From positions 72,105,722 to 72,169,721 of the forward strand of contig NC_090696.1 of assembly GCF_040954835.1 (NCBI RefSeq): DNA of 64,000 nt, written 5' to 3'. The notes under the pieces were generated by a model. That model was not told the DNA's origin. It made no database searches and saw nothing but the letters and a program-made list of their open reading frames with translations. Source of the DNA: Lepisosteus oculatus. Taxonomy: Eukaryota; Chordata; Actinopteri; Semionotiformes; Lepisosteidae. This document shows, one piece after another, positions 32,801-43,335 of the stretch. Every line of letters begins with the position of its first letter. Position 1 is the stretch's first letter. Both the position numbers and the translations under genes were made by a program.

Positions 32801-35800
32801 GGGTACTGGATGCAATGTAGAAAATATGACAGAGGGCTATCTTCGAGGGGGTCTCAGGTGAAATGTTACAGCACGTTAATGCTTTTAGAAAACTAAGAGC
32901 ACATCTTAACAGCTGATACTTAGGAAATAAATTTATGAGGAGCACAAAACAATTCTCAGTCTCGTGGGCCGCAGAGACATGACACCTCGTTTACTGCTAA
33001 AGATTGTCTCCTCGTGTTCTCCTCTGTTCTGAGTTTTTTAACACGCTCACAGTGGTAGGGGTGGGTATGGTTAGGGCTGCGGTGCTCTGCTGCTTCCCTT
33101 TGTCTTCCTCAGAAGCGTTTCTACACAGTGAAGCTGCCTCTGAGAATCTTTGTGCCCCTGTACAAACTCAGTAGCCTGACCTGGAGTGAATCTGGGCGTG
33201 CCAGGCACTAACCAGTCAGACGCGTGTGTGTGGTAAAAGACGGTTGTTGCCGAGCGCTCTCGCCCGTTGCACCTCTTGTTAAGCTTTGGGAGTTTTCCGT
33301 CTGCCTTTCCCAGCCTTCAGCCCTTGAACTAAAAATACCAGGAATCACGACAACTTTACTGGAAACAATGCAGTAGCGTGGATTTAGGATGTCCCCAACT
33401 AGGAAGCATTTTCGACACTGCCTCACTCACATATTTTTGTCTCTTTTTTCAGTTGCCTTAAGAGGAAATAAAAGATGGGCTAAAAAAGATTTTAAAATGG
33501 CAGGGTTCATGTCAACAAGCAAGGCTTCCTGCACGTGATTGTATGTACGCTGAAAGTCCTTTTGAGATCAAAGTCTCTTTTTCAAGTGAGACCTGGTCAA
33601 AAAGGTGGTAAGAAGACAGTTGCACCACATACACTGAAGTTAACTCAAAAAGAATACAGTAAATAATGACTACATGATACAGTATGATATTTTATACTGG
33701 CTTTCTGATTAGATAAAAATGAGAATTTTGATTTTGGTGGACAGAACATCAAGAGAAATGGTTATTCGGAAAGTCTGCGAAGAAATTACCTTTCAGAACT
33801 GAATATCATGAAGCGTTATTCTTCTCTCCTTCCATAAACTGGAACTTTTTCTCCCTGTACGTTCTTTTTCCCGTTGTATAATCCGTCTTACTGTCCCGAT
33901 CATGTAATGTCATGAGAGGAAGAGTGTTTTAGATGTTGAACGTGAGCTTGGGACCACCTGATAAGGAAGGTTTTTACAGAGGCATGAGCTGCCCTTTAAT
34001 CATATGTCTAACATATGTCTATGAGTTCTTAACTTCATTAAATATTTTTTTTCCAACCAGGGACAGAAATTTTATGAAATTCCCAATATTTTTGGAGAGT
34101 CCTTATGCCAGTTTAGTTTGTGATTTCTCTGTCTTTGGAAAGTATGAAATGAGTATGCCCCGCCTTGTTTTGGACATATTCATTCTTTGCCCTGCCACAA
34201 TACTGTGATTTGGGCTTCAGACGTGTTCACGGTTCACCAGTTCATACTGGAACGGCTGTCTTCCTTTACTCTCAATTCCTGTTAAACTTCATATTTGTTT
34301 CCTCATGTGTGTAAAACCTTATTCACACCTCACTTTGTTTAATGGATTTTTAGAATGAGTCATGGAGACGTTTTTTGGCTTTCAGATTCCAGGTGGAGGT
34401 TTAAAGACTCTCTGTGCGAATTTTTCCCGGCCCCTCGCATGGATACCACGGGAATTGGACTGCAGCCCTTTTGAGCATTAATGAAGGTGGCCACGAACCT
34501 GGTGGCCAGTTAGTGAACCTGGCCTTGTTTTCCGACCTGGAGCCTGAGGATTTGACATGACTGTTCTTTTAAAAACTGCCACCACAAGTGATTTTACTTT
34601 TCTTGGCAGAACCACAAAGAGGCCTCAAACCTTCTATGACGGGAGCCCCACGAGCCCTCCAGGAGTCTGCCATATCCCCATGGCAGAGCCTTTCTGCACC
34701 AAAACACGGCAGGTCAGTGCCGTCCTAACGCTCGTAAGAGTGTTTATTTTGATACTTGTTCCAAAACCACTGTAATTCGCAACCTGTAACTATGTCATCT
34801 ACATTTTATACTTTAGGGCCTTGGATAATTTTTTATTTTTTTTGACCCAAGGGACAAGAACAAGCTGGCTATTTTGGTATATCTTTATGGTGTAAGACAG
34901 AAATTTGAGAAAAGATGGATGATATTCTTAAATTCTGCTGTGTCCCTTTGGGCGTCAGGTGCTGCTCGAGGTGGCAAGGAACCTGGGAGTGAAAATCCAC
35001 CCAAAGGGCACGGTGCTGACGATCGAGGGGCCCCGTTTCTCCTCCAGAGCCGAGAGCCTCATGTTCCGGCTCTGGGGCGCCGACGTCATCAACATGACCT
35101 CGGTCCCCGAGGTGGTGCTGGCCAGGGAGGCGGGCCTGTGCTACGCCAGCATCGCCATGGCAACCGACTACGACTGCTGGAGAGAGCACGAAGAGGCCGT
35201 GAGTACAGCTCTCCGTTACAGCGCCCTGCCCGCCTGTGGTTTACTTCCTAGGCCGTGCTCCAGTGTCCACCCTTGCAGTCGCGAGGCCCACATTCGCGCG
35301 TTCCCAATCCCAATCCTGAAGGCCCCCCCCCACACCTGCTGGTTTTTTCGTTTCCAGCTGAGCTTCCTTACTGGAGTGAGGCCTTCATCGAACTGATAAA
35401 CCGCTTGACTGGAGCATTTGCAGTTCCTTCTGCGACTGGAGAGTTTGGGATTTGATTTTAATTGGGAAATGCGGTAGTGAAAAGGCTCCCTCCAGAAGGC
35501 CTGCAAATCTGAAAGCGTTAATTTGCACAGTTCAAAATAATCCTGTTTTTTAGTCAATTAGAAATTCAGTGGTATAAAGTCAACCCCACTGAGCCCTTTA
35601 TGCGTCTTTCTCTGATGTCCGCAATGGAGCAGACTCCGCTGAAGGGAATTACCCCAAATCCCTTGCAAAATGGTGACGTTTCATATTTTAATGTATCGAA
35701 GCGAGATTCCCCCCCCTCCCCGCCCCAGCCCACCAGAAAGAGACAAGAGTCTGTTAAGCAGTTCATTTAATGTCATCATCAGAATTGAGCCTCTTGTCTG

Positions 35801-38800
35801 AGACTGAAAATATGAAATTAAAACAAAGAAATGCCAAACAAAATGCGCACATAAAGTCCCTACTACTTTAGGCTTATGTGAAGGTTGAACATAATATTTT
35901 TTAGTTGTCTGGGCTGATTCTTTGCTGTTCACACACTCTGTAGGGAGATTACCTGACTACAGTAGTTCATTTATCACAGTGTGGGCCCACTGTTGGCTCA
36001 CAGAAAAAGACGATTGGGTCCTGATGCCCTGTAGCTTATTTTAAAATTCATTTCTTTTTTTTTTTTGCAAACGTTCAAAATGCACCTCTTGCCTTTTTTT
36101 CTGGAAAAGCACCATGCTTTATGATTTTTTATTTATTAAAGTTTTAATAAACCAGGTGTGCATGCTTGAAATGTCACATGCCTAGCAATGAGAAAATGTA
36201 TCGGTTGTAGCTGTGCACATTTGTTTTTCCTCCTCCTTTTGGTGGAAACAACCAACTTTCATGGCCTTTTAAAATAATACAAATGTTCACTTCCTGATTT
36301 TGCACGTTGAGTATTTTTGATACGTTCTGACTGACGTTGCGATTACATGTGCATTGCACTCAGTGTCAAAATGTTTGAATCATTGGTAGCCAGCTTTGAA
36401 GTGGGTTTTCAGCTGATCCCACAGTCTTGGGGCATTACCTAACTGTTGATAGAGGGAATCGGTACCAAATCGGTAACATCCATTCTATTGAGGTAGTCTG
36501 GGCATTTTTATGTAGGGATGGCAGTGATGCTGGGAGTGTCTGTGTGTCGGCAATAGCAGGATTCTCCCCATATTAGCAAAACAGGGTGCCTGGCTCTGCC
36601 TTTTTCTGTCCAGCCTGCTTCATCCACTCCTCCAGTTCGAATTGGCCTCATCGTCATTGTAGTTGAAAACGGGGAAAATAAATGGAACAAGAGGACAGAA
36701 AATAACAAAACCAAATTGAATGTTACCCAAACACACTTCAATGGCACCCTCATTCCAAAAGAAACTGTACTTTGTTTAGTTAGAGAAACACGGTGTATAA
36801 CATTAATGATAACATGTGGCAGTGAGCAGTGTTAGGGATAAATGTTTGTGCTCTTGTGGTCTCATTTAATGTGGTGCTCTTACATTCGCTTGAAGTGTAC
36901 AGATTACTGTACGTTCCAATGGAACTACTACAGAGTAATGTTTTCCTGTAGTTGTCGGTGCATTTTGTTCATTTTAATTGAACCCTTTTGTAGATTAGTT
37001 TGGAGTTTCTGATTTTCCTCGGCTTCTGGATGTCTGCTGTCAAGGGCTGAGAATTAAAACAAAATGCTTCCTGCACCTTCTGGTAGCTGGTGCCAGCAAA
37101 GCCTGAGTCACTACACAGCTTTCCAAGCCATAAAGCCGGTGTCCAGTCTGGCAGAAGACCAACCCTTACCATTTTCAGGGCTTACAAAGAAATTACTGTG
37201 TGCTGGTGACTCCAGTGATGTTAGAATGTGAAAATTAAAAACAATATACCAGTGTCTTTGGGGGAAAAAACAACTGATTTTACCTTCTATGTGGTTGAAG
37301 GATGTTAAGTTTGCCCATTTTGAGAGACTTCAGCTTTGTTTTCTGAATTTTAGGTACTTGTTTATAAAAATGTTTGTATTAAAGCAGGGGTTATATTTAA
37401 GTAAATACTGTAATATTGCCGTTTTAACGCCATCTTTCTCAACATCAGCCCTTGCTGCCAGTTTATTTGTATCAACATTTGAAGTTCTTTTGTTGTCTGC
37501 AGATCTGGGCTGTCTGTCTTGGCTGGCTGAGTGGTTAGTGCCACCAGCAAACACCTCTGTCTGTGTCTTCTGCTCCACAGACTTCATCCTGATCTTCCTG
37601 AGTGGTGATTGTAAAAAGTGGGCAACAGGTCCTCTTGTTAGAAGCTTAAATGAACTACCTCCCAGACTCAATGAGATAGTCTTCAGCTTTATCTGTTTTC
37701 CCATCCCAACACAAAGCTTTCTCTCTTTAATGTTTGGTTGTCCCTCTGCAACGTGCCTTGAGGTCAGCCTTTCTCTAGAGGGTCTGTATCACCCTGTACA
37801 GTAAAGTATTGTGTTTGAGTGTACAACGTAACTCTCTCATCAGACTCACTTTCATGCCTCTCTGCCACTTAAAGAAGTTCCTTGGCTTCATTCTCTGTCC
37901 CAGATTGCAGCTTTGAGTGCGTTTTGTTTTCTGCTGAATACAATTACAAGTATCTACTGGTGCCTTTTGGGGACAGGTCATCCGTTTGTATATTACCCTT
38001 GTCGCCAAGCCATTCTGAGGTCTTATTCACACTGTGTTCCGGGACTGGATTAATTTGGTTTGTTTGGTTAGGTTAACTTTTAGCCAGCGGATGAACTGCT
38101 AGTTTTTTTTTAATTCCCTGCCGCGGGCACGTTCTTATGAACATTAATATGAAGGAACAAAGTGAGTGTTAGACTTGGGGGGGGGGAGGAGGCAAAAATG
38201 TTCGATTTTTGGAAGATTCTATATTTGAATAAGTGGAAGTTTGTGAATCCATGTGTAAAAGTAGGTGATCTTGGGAAGAAGGAATGGCTGGCTGGCATTA
38301 TGTACTGTACGTTGCAAAACATTTTACGGTCTCTTTCACTTCTGCGTTCTTTTGTTGTTCGTAACAAATTTCATCATCGCGAAAACTTTGAAAGTTTCAC
38401 GCAATGTATATGCAGCCCTCCAGAAGTTTTGAGTTATTTCATTCCAATCTCCCGTTTTCAGGTCTGCGTTGACAATGTGCTAAAAACAATGAAGGAAAAC
38501 GCAAACAAGGCAGCCAGCATTTTACTAACTGCGATACCACACATTTCCAAAACTGACTGGTCCCAAACTATGAAGTGCATGAAGGTAAGTAGACACAGCG
38601 ATCTGGCTAACAAGCACCAGAAGCCATTGGGATCTAAAACTGCTGTGTGTTGTATTAGCATTTGAAACCATTTTTAGTTGCCAAAGACCGAATTTTCCAG
38701 GCTTTTTTATTGGTTTTTTGAAAGCCTTGTCAGGGGCACTTGGGTCAACTATAGTGCAGTAATTTTAAATGAACAAATCTTTTTCTTTTTCTTGAACATA

Positions 38801-39605
38801 GTAATCAAAGCCGATGATATTTAAGAACAACTTGACAGTCTTGCATTTACCAGTGTCTTCAAATACTTAAGTACAAAGGATTTAACATTTTGTCTGTAGA
38901 AAAACGGAAACTGGAACCTGTATGGCCGCAATATGAAAAGTAAATTGACAAGTTATATAGAAGCAGTGCGCTAAGATGAGTGTTACACAGCACAGGACAT
39001 TCAATTCAAATACATGATTCATCCCCAGAGATGAATATGAATATAGAAATTGTATAAGGCCCTTTGCAGTTTGTTCCAAATGGGCAGAGTTGAGCAAAAA
39101 AACTGACTAATTAATCCCTAAATTTGACAACATCTCAGATTGACACCTCTGAGGTCGTCTTGGTAAATCTTATTCTTGTAACTACATTGCCAAACATTAA
39201 CACAATTACATTACTGGATATCTCACAGAATCTAGGGAGTGATTGTGCTGAGTCTTTCACTGGATTACTTTTACAATTGAGGTTTGGAACTGTAGCTCAT
39301 GTTATGCATATCTTACTAATTCATTTATGACTTATCGGGAACCAAGAGACAGCAATATTAAAGAAAAAAGCTAAATAAAAGACAATAAAGTACAGTGATG
39401 ATGTTCTGTATTTCAAAGAGCAAACAAAGTTTTATACTACAAATATTTTCTTTTTAATTCTGTGGAATTCTATTTTCTTCAATCTAATGAACTATGATAT
39501 GCTAATATATGTTAATGTAATATAAAACTGGTTTGTAAAATAATTATTTTAATTATTTTTTTTCAGGCTTCTGTGCAGTGTTCAATAATGCTACCCAAGC
39601 ACTGA
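14853..39605 (+). CDS. mtap: S-methyl-5'-thioadenosine phosphorylase, complete, 8 exons
   Basis: The enzyme cleaves 5'-methylthioadenosine with phosphate to adenine and 5-methylthioribose-1-phosphate, in polyamine by-product recycling (methionine and purine salvage; cytosol and nucleus). Coding exons: 14853-14879, 22229-22315, 25215-25273, 25774-25941, 34610-34712, 34959-35198, 38462-38584 and 39567-39605. The 281 codons compare with 283 residues in human MTAP. Phosphorylase family-2 motifs are all present: the phosphate loop GGSGLDD (residues 14-20; serine where human has threonine), ARHGRQH (57-63), [10 protein letters not shown] (90-99), [10 protein letters not shown] (172-181), NMTSVPE (193-199) and MATDYDCW (215-222, with the base-binding Asp). 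The short first exon, MAASVQEVK, and the tail MLPKH are typical of the gene. The start is the first in-frame ATG. Confidence 0.97.
15775..15818 (+). repeat. Copy of dispersed retro-repeat module (aataaacctattacttgttc)
   Basis: It reads cttttttcagcatggaataa and then acctattacttgttcctttg, and diverges after gcagc. It shares this module with copies at 21970 (reverse), 27560 and 45330-45448. Confidence 0.6.
18160..18790 (+). mobile_element. DNA transposon fragment, Tc1/mariner-like (uncertain)
   Basis: It starts at a Tc1-type end, cagtgtagagtaaaagtatg after TA. The following text (ttgttccctgtaggagctga; cagcacctctatgaggctta) resembles antisense sequence of a common fish DNA transposon. The opposite end is not visible and no open transposase remains. 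Confidence 0.45.
20252..21669 (+). mobile_element. Tc1-like transposon, full-length but decayed
   Basis: The ends are inverted: cagtgggtgcagaaatattg at 20252, and at 21669 the reverse complement cagtaggtgtagaaagtatt. TA dinucleotides at 20250-20251 and 21670-21671 are the expected target duplication. Transposase traces survive, such as [13 protein letters not shown] sequence near 20781 and an ALHK-like [12 protein letters not shown] segment near 20880. The frame is broken throughout. The 1.4-kb length fits the family. Confidence 0.85.
21970..22045 (-). repeat. Reverse copy of the dispersed retro-repeat module
   Basis: The plus strand reads gcagctgcgtcagcatgcgt, then aagctgcaaaggaacaagta and aaggtttattccacgctgg. 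Its complement is the 3' end of the element at 45381-45448, including the terminal acgcatgctgacgcagct. Confidence 0.65.
22229..22315 (+). CDS. mtap: mtap exon 2
   Basis: Acceptor tttcatcag. It encodes [20 protein letters not shown] and KYVDTPYGK, with the phosphate-binding glycine loop. Donor AAG/gtatat, phase 0. Confidence 0.96.
24080..24215 (+). mobile_element. DNA transposon end fragment
   Basis: The stretch ttaatttattgatcaaaatg, atccaacattgaatgtcgg and actatgtgaacctg resembles the terminus of a widespread fish DNA transposon. It also resembles 55495-55580 in this window. Confidence 0.4.
24560..24990 (-). repeat. Possible decayed SINE-like repeat
   Basis: Read on the minus strand from about 24930 it begins ggttgctcaagtgataaagg, which may be tRNA-like, then runs through a GC-richer body unlike the flanking intron. 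There is no second copy in the window, so the call rests on composition only. Confidence 0.25.
25215..25273 (+). CDS. mtap: mtap exon 3
   Basis: Acceptor tgtttttcag. It encodes [19 protein letters not shown] and the first two bases of an Arg codon; donor AAG/gtaaga, phase 2. Confidence 0.96.
25274..25773. other. mtap intron 3
   Basis: A 500-base intron. It contains a reverse CTCF-like motif at 25490-25503. No repeat seen. Confidence 0.6.
25490..25503 (-). promoter_or_regulatory. CTCF-like motif
   Basis: The minus strand reads CCACAAGGGGGCGC, 13 of 14 positions of the core CCASYAGRKGGCRS. Its orientation is convergent with the motif at 9415. Confidence 0.35.
25774..25941 (+). CDS. mtap: mtap exon 4
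   Basis: It completes [11 protein letters not shown] and continues to the active-site strand [20 protein letters not shown] and DQFID. Acceptor ctttaaag, donor GACAG/gtaggc, phase 2. Confidence 0.96.
26700..26890. repeat. Unclassified segment with three actccaac repeats
   Basis: The motif aMactccaac occurs at about 26718, 26843 and 26860 around a CpG-rich core (gggacgtccgtctccatttg). The flank tcttatataatataaaacac resembles Helitron-type 5' ends, but no 3' hairpin-CTRR end was found. Confidence 0.25.
27540..27657 (+). repeat. Copy of dispersed retro-repeat module, longest 5' extension
   Basis: It reads cacacccgaagaaggctcta, cggccgaaatattgtgtttt, then cagcagggaataaacctatt and acttgttcc before diverging at 27657. 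It shows what lies upstream of the module in the parent element. The gaagaaggctc...cggccgaaa text resembles 3' ends of retroelements whose class I cannot fix by eye. Confidence 0.6.
27800..28072 (+). mobile_element. 5'-truncated tRNA-derived SINE (V-SINE-like)
   Basis: It contains gtatgttctccctgagttc, a ggtgctccgagctggtgggt-type segment, then gcttgctgggatagactctg and the degraded tail gtggttaaaaatgcacgaat. It belongs to the same family as 11531-11885. A short tgttgcatgttgcatgtctg duplication is internal. Confidence 0.65.
29090..29480 (-). mobile_element. Probable DNA transposon fragment
   Basis: Segments such as tggctgagaaagccgtgaca, tcctgggagacacccctcct and aggaatttgtgcacccaaac resemble, from memory, antisense transposase sequence of a fish DNA transposon. 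No termini or second copy are visible here. Confidence 0.35.
30142..30445 (+). mobile_element. Near full-length tRNA-derived SINE (V-SINE-like)
   Basis: The head tccgcatggtggcgcagtgg carries an A-box; the B-box is degraded. The body has cagtccaaagacataccggt and ctgtcctgcgatggtcctgt, and the tail is gttagaaaacggacagattc. Same family as 11531-11885. Confidence 0.7.
34610..34712 (+). CDS. mtap: mtap exon 5
   Basis: Acceptor ttcttggcag. It encodes [20 protein letters not shown] and [14 protein letters not shown], matching human MTAP RTTMRPQSFYDGS. Donor CAG/gtcagt, phase 0. Confidence 0.96.
34713..34958. other. mtap intron 5
   Basis: A short AT-rich intron of 246 bases with no recognisable element. 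Confidence 0.7.
34959..35198 (+). CDS. mtap: mtap exon 6
   Basis: This is the largest and most GC-rich mtap exon. It encodes [43 protein letters not shown] and [17 protein letters not shown], with the substrate-binding [17 protein letters not shown] and DYD elements. Phase 0; donor GCC/gtgagt. Confidence 0.96.
35199..38461. other. mtap intron 6
   Basis: A 3.3-kb intron with a C-rich run near 35325 and T-rich runs near 36055. Between 37289 and 37804 both strands carry long open frames (171 codons plus, 124 minus), neither recognised. No transposon ends seen. Confidence 0.5.
38462..38584 (+). CDS. mtap: mtap exon 7
   Basis: Acceptor ccgttttcag. It encodes [20 protein letters not shown] and [18 protein letters not shown], matching human VSVDRVLKTLKENANKA. 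Donor AAG/gtaagt, phase 0. Confidence 0.96.
38585..39566. other. mtap intron 7
   Basis: AT-rich 982-base intron without identifiable repeats. It ends in a T-rich tract and ttttcag. Confidence 0.6.
39567..39605 (+). CDS. mtap: mtap exon 8 (C-terminus and stop)
   Basis: It encodes [12 protein letters not shown] then TGA at 39603-39605. Human MTAP ends in the similar MAQFSVLLPRH. Confidence 0.93.
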   Translation, partial: ASVQCSIMLPKH

Positions 39606-40230
39606 AGTGCTCATTGAAGAACTCACTGAAGGACCATTTTCTGCTGTAATCACTCTACAACAGAATTAACACAAAATAATAATCTCAGAAGTGTGCAGGG
39701 TATATGTATTCTTCTTGAGTCATTTATCAGTAAACTGTAAGCAAAGTGCCTGAATTGCACATTTTATGATTGTGCATCTTTCATTTTATTGTATAATCTT
39801 TAGCACTTTTCTTTATTTTCTATGTGAAACATTGAACTTTTAAACTGATTGCATGGAACGTTATCATTGCACAGTAACTTGTGCATGAGTATGAGAAATT
39901 TTATTGAAAATTGGTTGTTAGCGAAAAGGTTAGTAAGGTTAGCAATAAATATCCAAACGTAAATAACTCATGTTCGAATCTCAGTTTGAATAATTAAAAG
40001 TCATTCCAATGACTATTGAGAAGCCAACATAGGTATTTACAGCAAGTCATGTTGACAAGTCAAATTGACTCAGTAATGGAGAGTTGGTGTTATCAACAAC
40101 TTTTTTAATTGCCACTCAGGTTATGGGAAGAGACCACAGATCTTCCTCTTGGAGTTTGACTGACAATTTCTGTTTCCTTTTTTTGAAATACTTGATTTTA
40201 CAAATAAAGAAGTGTGGCACTGCCAAGTAT
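39606..40230 (+). other. mtap: mtap 3' UTR (probable)
   Basis: AT-rich sequence after the mtap stop. AATAAA hexamers at 39944-39949 and 40203-40208 give candidate 3' ends of about 0.36 and 0.62 kb of UTR. Confidence 0.45.
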
Positions 40231-40679
40231 TTGTAAGGTCTACAGCTGATTCTGTGCGTGTGTGTGATACAAGATTTTTTGCACGGTACTAGATGCCTTA
40301 ATTGAGTTTAACGTGTCAGTAGAGTAATGTTCTTGAAAAATGTGTGGTTGCTAAACTTGATTCCCATTTTATGGGGAAAATAGGGTTAGGGGAACTGAAC
40401 TCACAATTCAATTGCTCTAAACTCACCTTTATTGCTGTAATGACGCCCATGTGGATCAGGTCATTTGGCACGTTTGAGACTCTAATTAATGTCACTTTTC
40501 CACTTATTACACTCACTCTCACAGCTTTTTCGTTTTCCCTTATTATGTGAAATTAAGATTTGCTTATGCCAAACAAATGACCAGAGGCACCATTACTTAG
40601 TCCTTCAAGCAATGTATAAAGCTCTTTAATTTTTTCTACATTCTGAAAATAAATTAATATTATAACCGTAAAATACCTT

Positions 40680-41354
40680 ATTTGGATAAGTGAACACCCC
40701 CCTTACAATGGCATTTGTAAACTTGCTCAGGTATAACCAGTCACCTTACAGATCACAAAACAAACTAATTGGCTCCTACCTGTGATCAATTGGGGTGATT
40801 TTGAATAGTTCAGAATAAAAGCAGCTGTTTCTAGTGGATTCCACAGCTCGGAAGTGCATTTCAGAGCAAAGACTGCACTATGGGCGGAAAGGTGCTTTCA
40901 AAAGAACTTCGAGATGAAGTTGTGGAAAGGCACAAATCAGGAGATGGTATAAAAAGATTTCAAAGGCTTGAAGTATCCCAGGGAGCACAGTCAAGACCAT
41001 CATTAAGAAGTGTAAAGTGTGTGGCACCTAAACCTAAATCCCTCTGAAAATCTTTGGAATGAAGAGGGCAGTCCATCAACGGTCACCACGCAGTTTGACT
41101 GAGCTTGAACAATTCTGCATTCCTCCCTCTAGGTGTGCAAAGTTGGTAGAGATGTATCCAAACAGACTCAAGGCTGTAATTCAAGCAAACCACCAAGTAT
41201 TGACTCAGGGGGTGTTCTCTAATCCAACCCAGTTATTCCACTTTTTTACTTTTATTTTTTTTTCAGAAGTTTTGCTTTCTTTTTTTTTACTTGGATGTTG
41301 CAAGATACAATTTGTAAATAAAAATGGGAAAGGTCTGACTTTCTATACCCACTG
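40680..41354 (+). mobile_element. Internally deleted Tc1-like transposon
   Basis: Transposase-region fragments survive: gaacttcgagatgaagttgt, gtcaagaccatcattaagaa, and the 3' stretch aacagactcaaggctgtaat. The right end reads ctatacccactg followed by TA, the reverse complement of a Tc1 terminus. The left end near 40680 is degraded. At about 0.68 kb it has lost roughly half of a normal element. Confidence 0.65.
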
Positions 41355-41799
41355 TATAAAGCCAATAGGTGCCATCTTCATATTGTTCCATTTTTTTTGT
41401 CACTGAGTAAATGGCACATTTAGTAAGAACAATTCAGTTCCATTTTGCCATATAGCATAATCTTCATTTTGTTCTTATATCAAGAGTGCACTTCTTCATA
41501 TACATTATTATTATTTACCATCTTCAGAAGAGCTGTTAATATTTGACACAATTTCCTTAGGTTCCAAGTACAACAGGACCAAAGATGTTAATCTCAGTTA
41601 CAGTAGGTAAATCAGCAAGGTAGTATCAAAGTATCAACATAAAATACATTCCTCTGTAGTTCCAGTAAACAGTATATTGTGCTTAAGTTCTATAATTATA
41701 ACATGATTCACAGTCATCACGAGGACTTTGGGAATAACTTGCAGTTCTCTTAAAGCTTTCAGAGTTCATTCAGTCAGGTTTAAAGATCATTTCCCTTCA

Positions 41800-42170
41800 C
41801 CGATAAGCATACATCACCTGTTCAATGGCTCCCTTTGGCTTTCAGAATACGTTTCAAAGCACTGCTGCTCACCGGTAAAGACTTGTAGCCTCCTGTATAC
41901 TGTACACTACAGGACATTTGTGAACTTTGGACTTTTGTAGTTCCCAATACCTGAATCCAAACACTGGGTGACTGTGCCTTCTGTTGTGTTGCTCCCAGAC
42001 TGTGGAGTGAGCTCCCAGCCCTTATCTGATCTTGAAAGACCTCACTTTCTTAGAACTCTCTTTTTCACTTTTAATTTGGCTGAATTTACTTCCTTTTTTT
42101 GTTTTATTGGTTTATTGGGCAGTGCCTTGAGATGATGTGCTGTGAAAGGTACTATATACAATAAAAAGGT
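41800..42170 (+). mobile_element. LINE (L2-type) 3' end fragment
   Basis: It translates in broken frames to a typical ORF2 C-terminus: a HLFNGSLWLS-like and FKALLLTGK segment near 41820-41880, then a PRLWSELPAL segment near 41995. The 3' end tgctgtgaaaggtactatat acaataaa resembles L2 tails. Confidence 0.65.
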
Positions 42171-42189
42171 TAAAAGTCCATAGCAGAGA

Positions 42190-42440
42190 CGCACCAGCTC
42201 ATTGGATCAGAGCGCATTCTGGTTAGTTTAGTGTTAGGTGGACTACAAAGCCCATCAATAGCACACCAGTCAAACACATGGATTAACCCCCAGGCAATGC
42301 TGGTCCCCTTTTAGGTGGGGTGAACAGGAGCAAAACTCTCTAGAGTACAGCTGCAGCGTCCACAGCAGAGATTCAGAACCACAACCTCATAGTCAGTTGT
42401 CCAAAGGCTTACCCACTATACAATACTACACTGCCTCCCC
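42190..42440 (-). mobile_element. tRNA-derived SINE, reverse orientation
   Basis: On the minus strand from 42440 it reads gggaggcagtgtagtattgt, then gtgggtaagcctttggacaa and ggttctgaatc (B-box-like, 42370-42380), followed by ctgctgtggacgctgcagct. This is a tRNA-like head typical of another common fish SINE and distinct from the 11.5-kb family. Confidence 0.6.
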
Positions 42441-43139
42441 TACCTAAAATTGAGGTCTTAACTCCTTTCACACTCTTTTCAACAGGAAAAAAGTACGGGC
42501 AACATCAGCATTAGATAAATCATTTTAATAGCCATAATAAAGAGAAAAGCAGGTTTTGTATCATGAAATAAATGTCAGAGTAGATTGTTTTCCTTTTTAA
42601 AAAAAATGATTTGTCCTTGTTTTGATTTTGATTTAAAAGTCACTTTGAATAGATGTCCTGGAATATATGAATAAATAAAAATAAATAATAAAGAATTCTG
42701 AATACATTCTTGCTTGTTGCGCAGGTGTATGTAGAGGTCTAGATGTGATAGCTCACAAAGCATGTATACTAATCTTGCTCAAAATGAATCCCATCCCGAG
42801 ACTAATATTAAAATCAAGCTTGTAAATGCATTCTGCCTTTGCAGGCCATGCATACTTGGAGGCTTTTGCCACAGATGGCCCAGTGATTGATCTTCTGTAC
42901 TGTAAAAAGATGTTTTTCATGCCAATAAAATAGACACCAGGTATGTGTCTCTTCAGCCACTGGAACACAAGAGCCTGGTTCAAAAAAACAGCCCAATCAG
43001 CAGGCATGATCATGGCCAGAAATGGGAAGCTCTCTGTACTTTTCCAGAGATCTCTGGTCTTTGAGGTCTGTAGGTGTGCTGATGGCTTTAAGAAAGCATT
43101 GACAGAATTAGTTTAGCAGATTGCTTCAGAATGAACTGC

Positions 43140-43335
43140 AAGATACTAACCAGAGGGCACAAGCGGAAACTTGGTTAACCTGCATTTAAAACCAAGAACA
43201 GGAGGCACTTCTTTAGACCAAGAGTTGTGGGAGTATGGAGCAAACTTCCCAGCCTATAGCCTGGTTTCTTTCAAGAAGTAGCTGGGTGGACCAAATGGCC
43301 TCCTCTCTTTCGTAATCCTTTGTTATGTTTTGTTA
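43140..43335 (+). mobile_element. LINE 3' end fragment (CR1/L2-like)
   Basis: It contains aggaggcacttctttagacc, gagttgtgggagtatggagc and aaatggcctcctctctttcg, ending ttatgtttt. This is the familiar ORF2 C-terminus plus 3' tail of fish LINEs. An opposite-strand relative lies at 56110-56330. Confidence 0.7.

Larger units (their letters stand above)
25942..34609. other. mtap intron 4
   Basis: At 8.7 kb this is the largest intron. Recognisable elements are an unusual repeated-motif stretch at 26700-26890, a retro-repeat module at 27540-27657, SINEs at 27800-28072 and 30142-30445, and a DNA transposon fragment at 29090-29480. The segments 26000-26700, 28100-29090 and 30450-34600 are otherwise unclassified. 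Confidence 0.5.

Noticed and set aside
34874-35251. Other-frame readings over mtap exon 6
   Set aside because: These are out-of-frame shadows of a GC-rich coding exon that matches MTAP perfectly in frame 34959.
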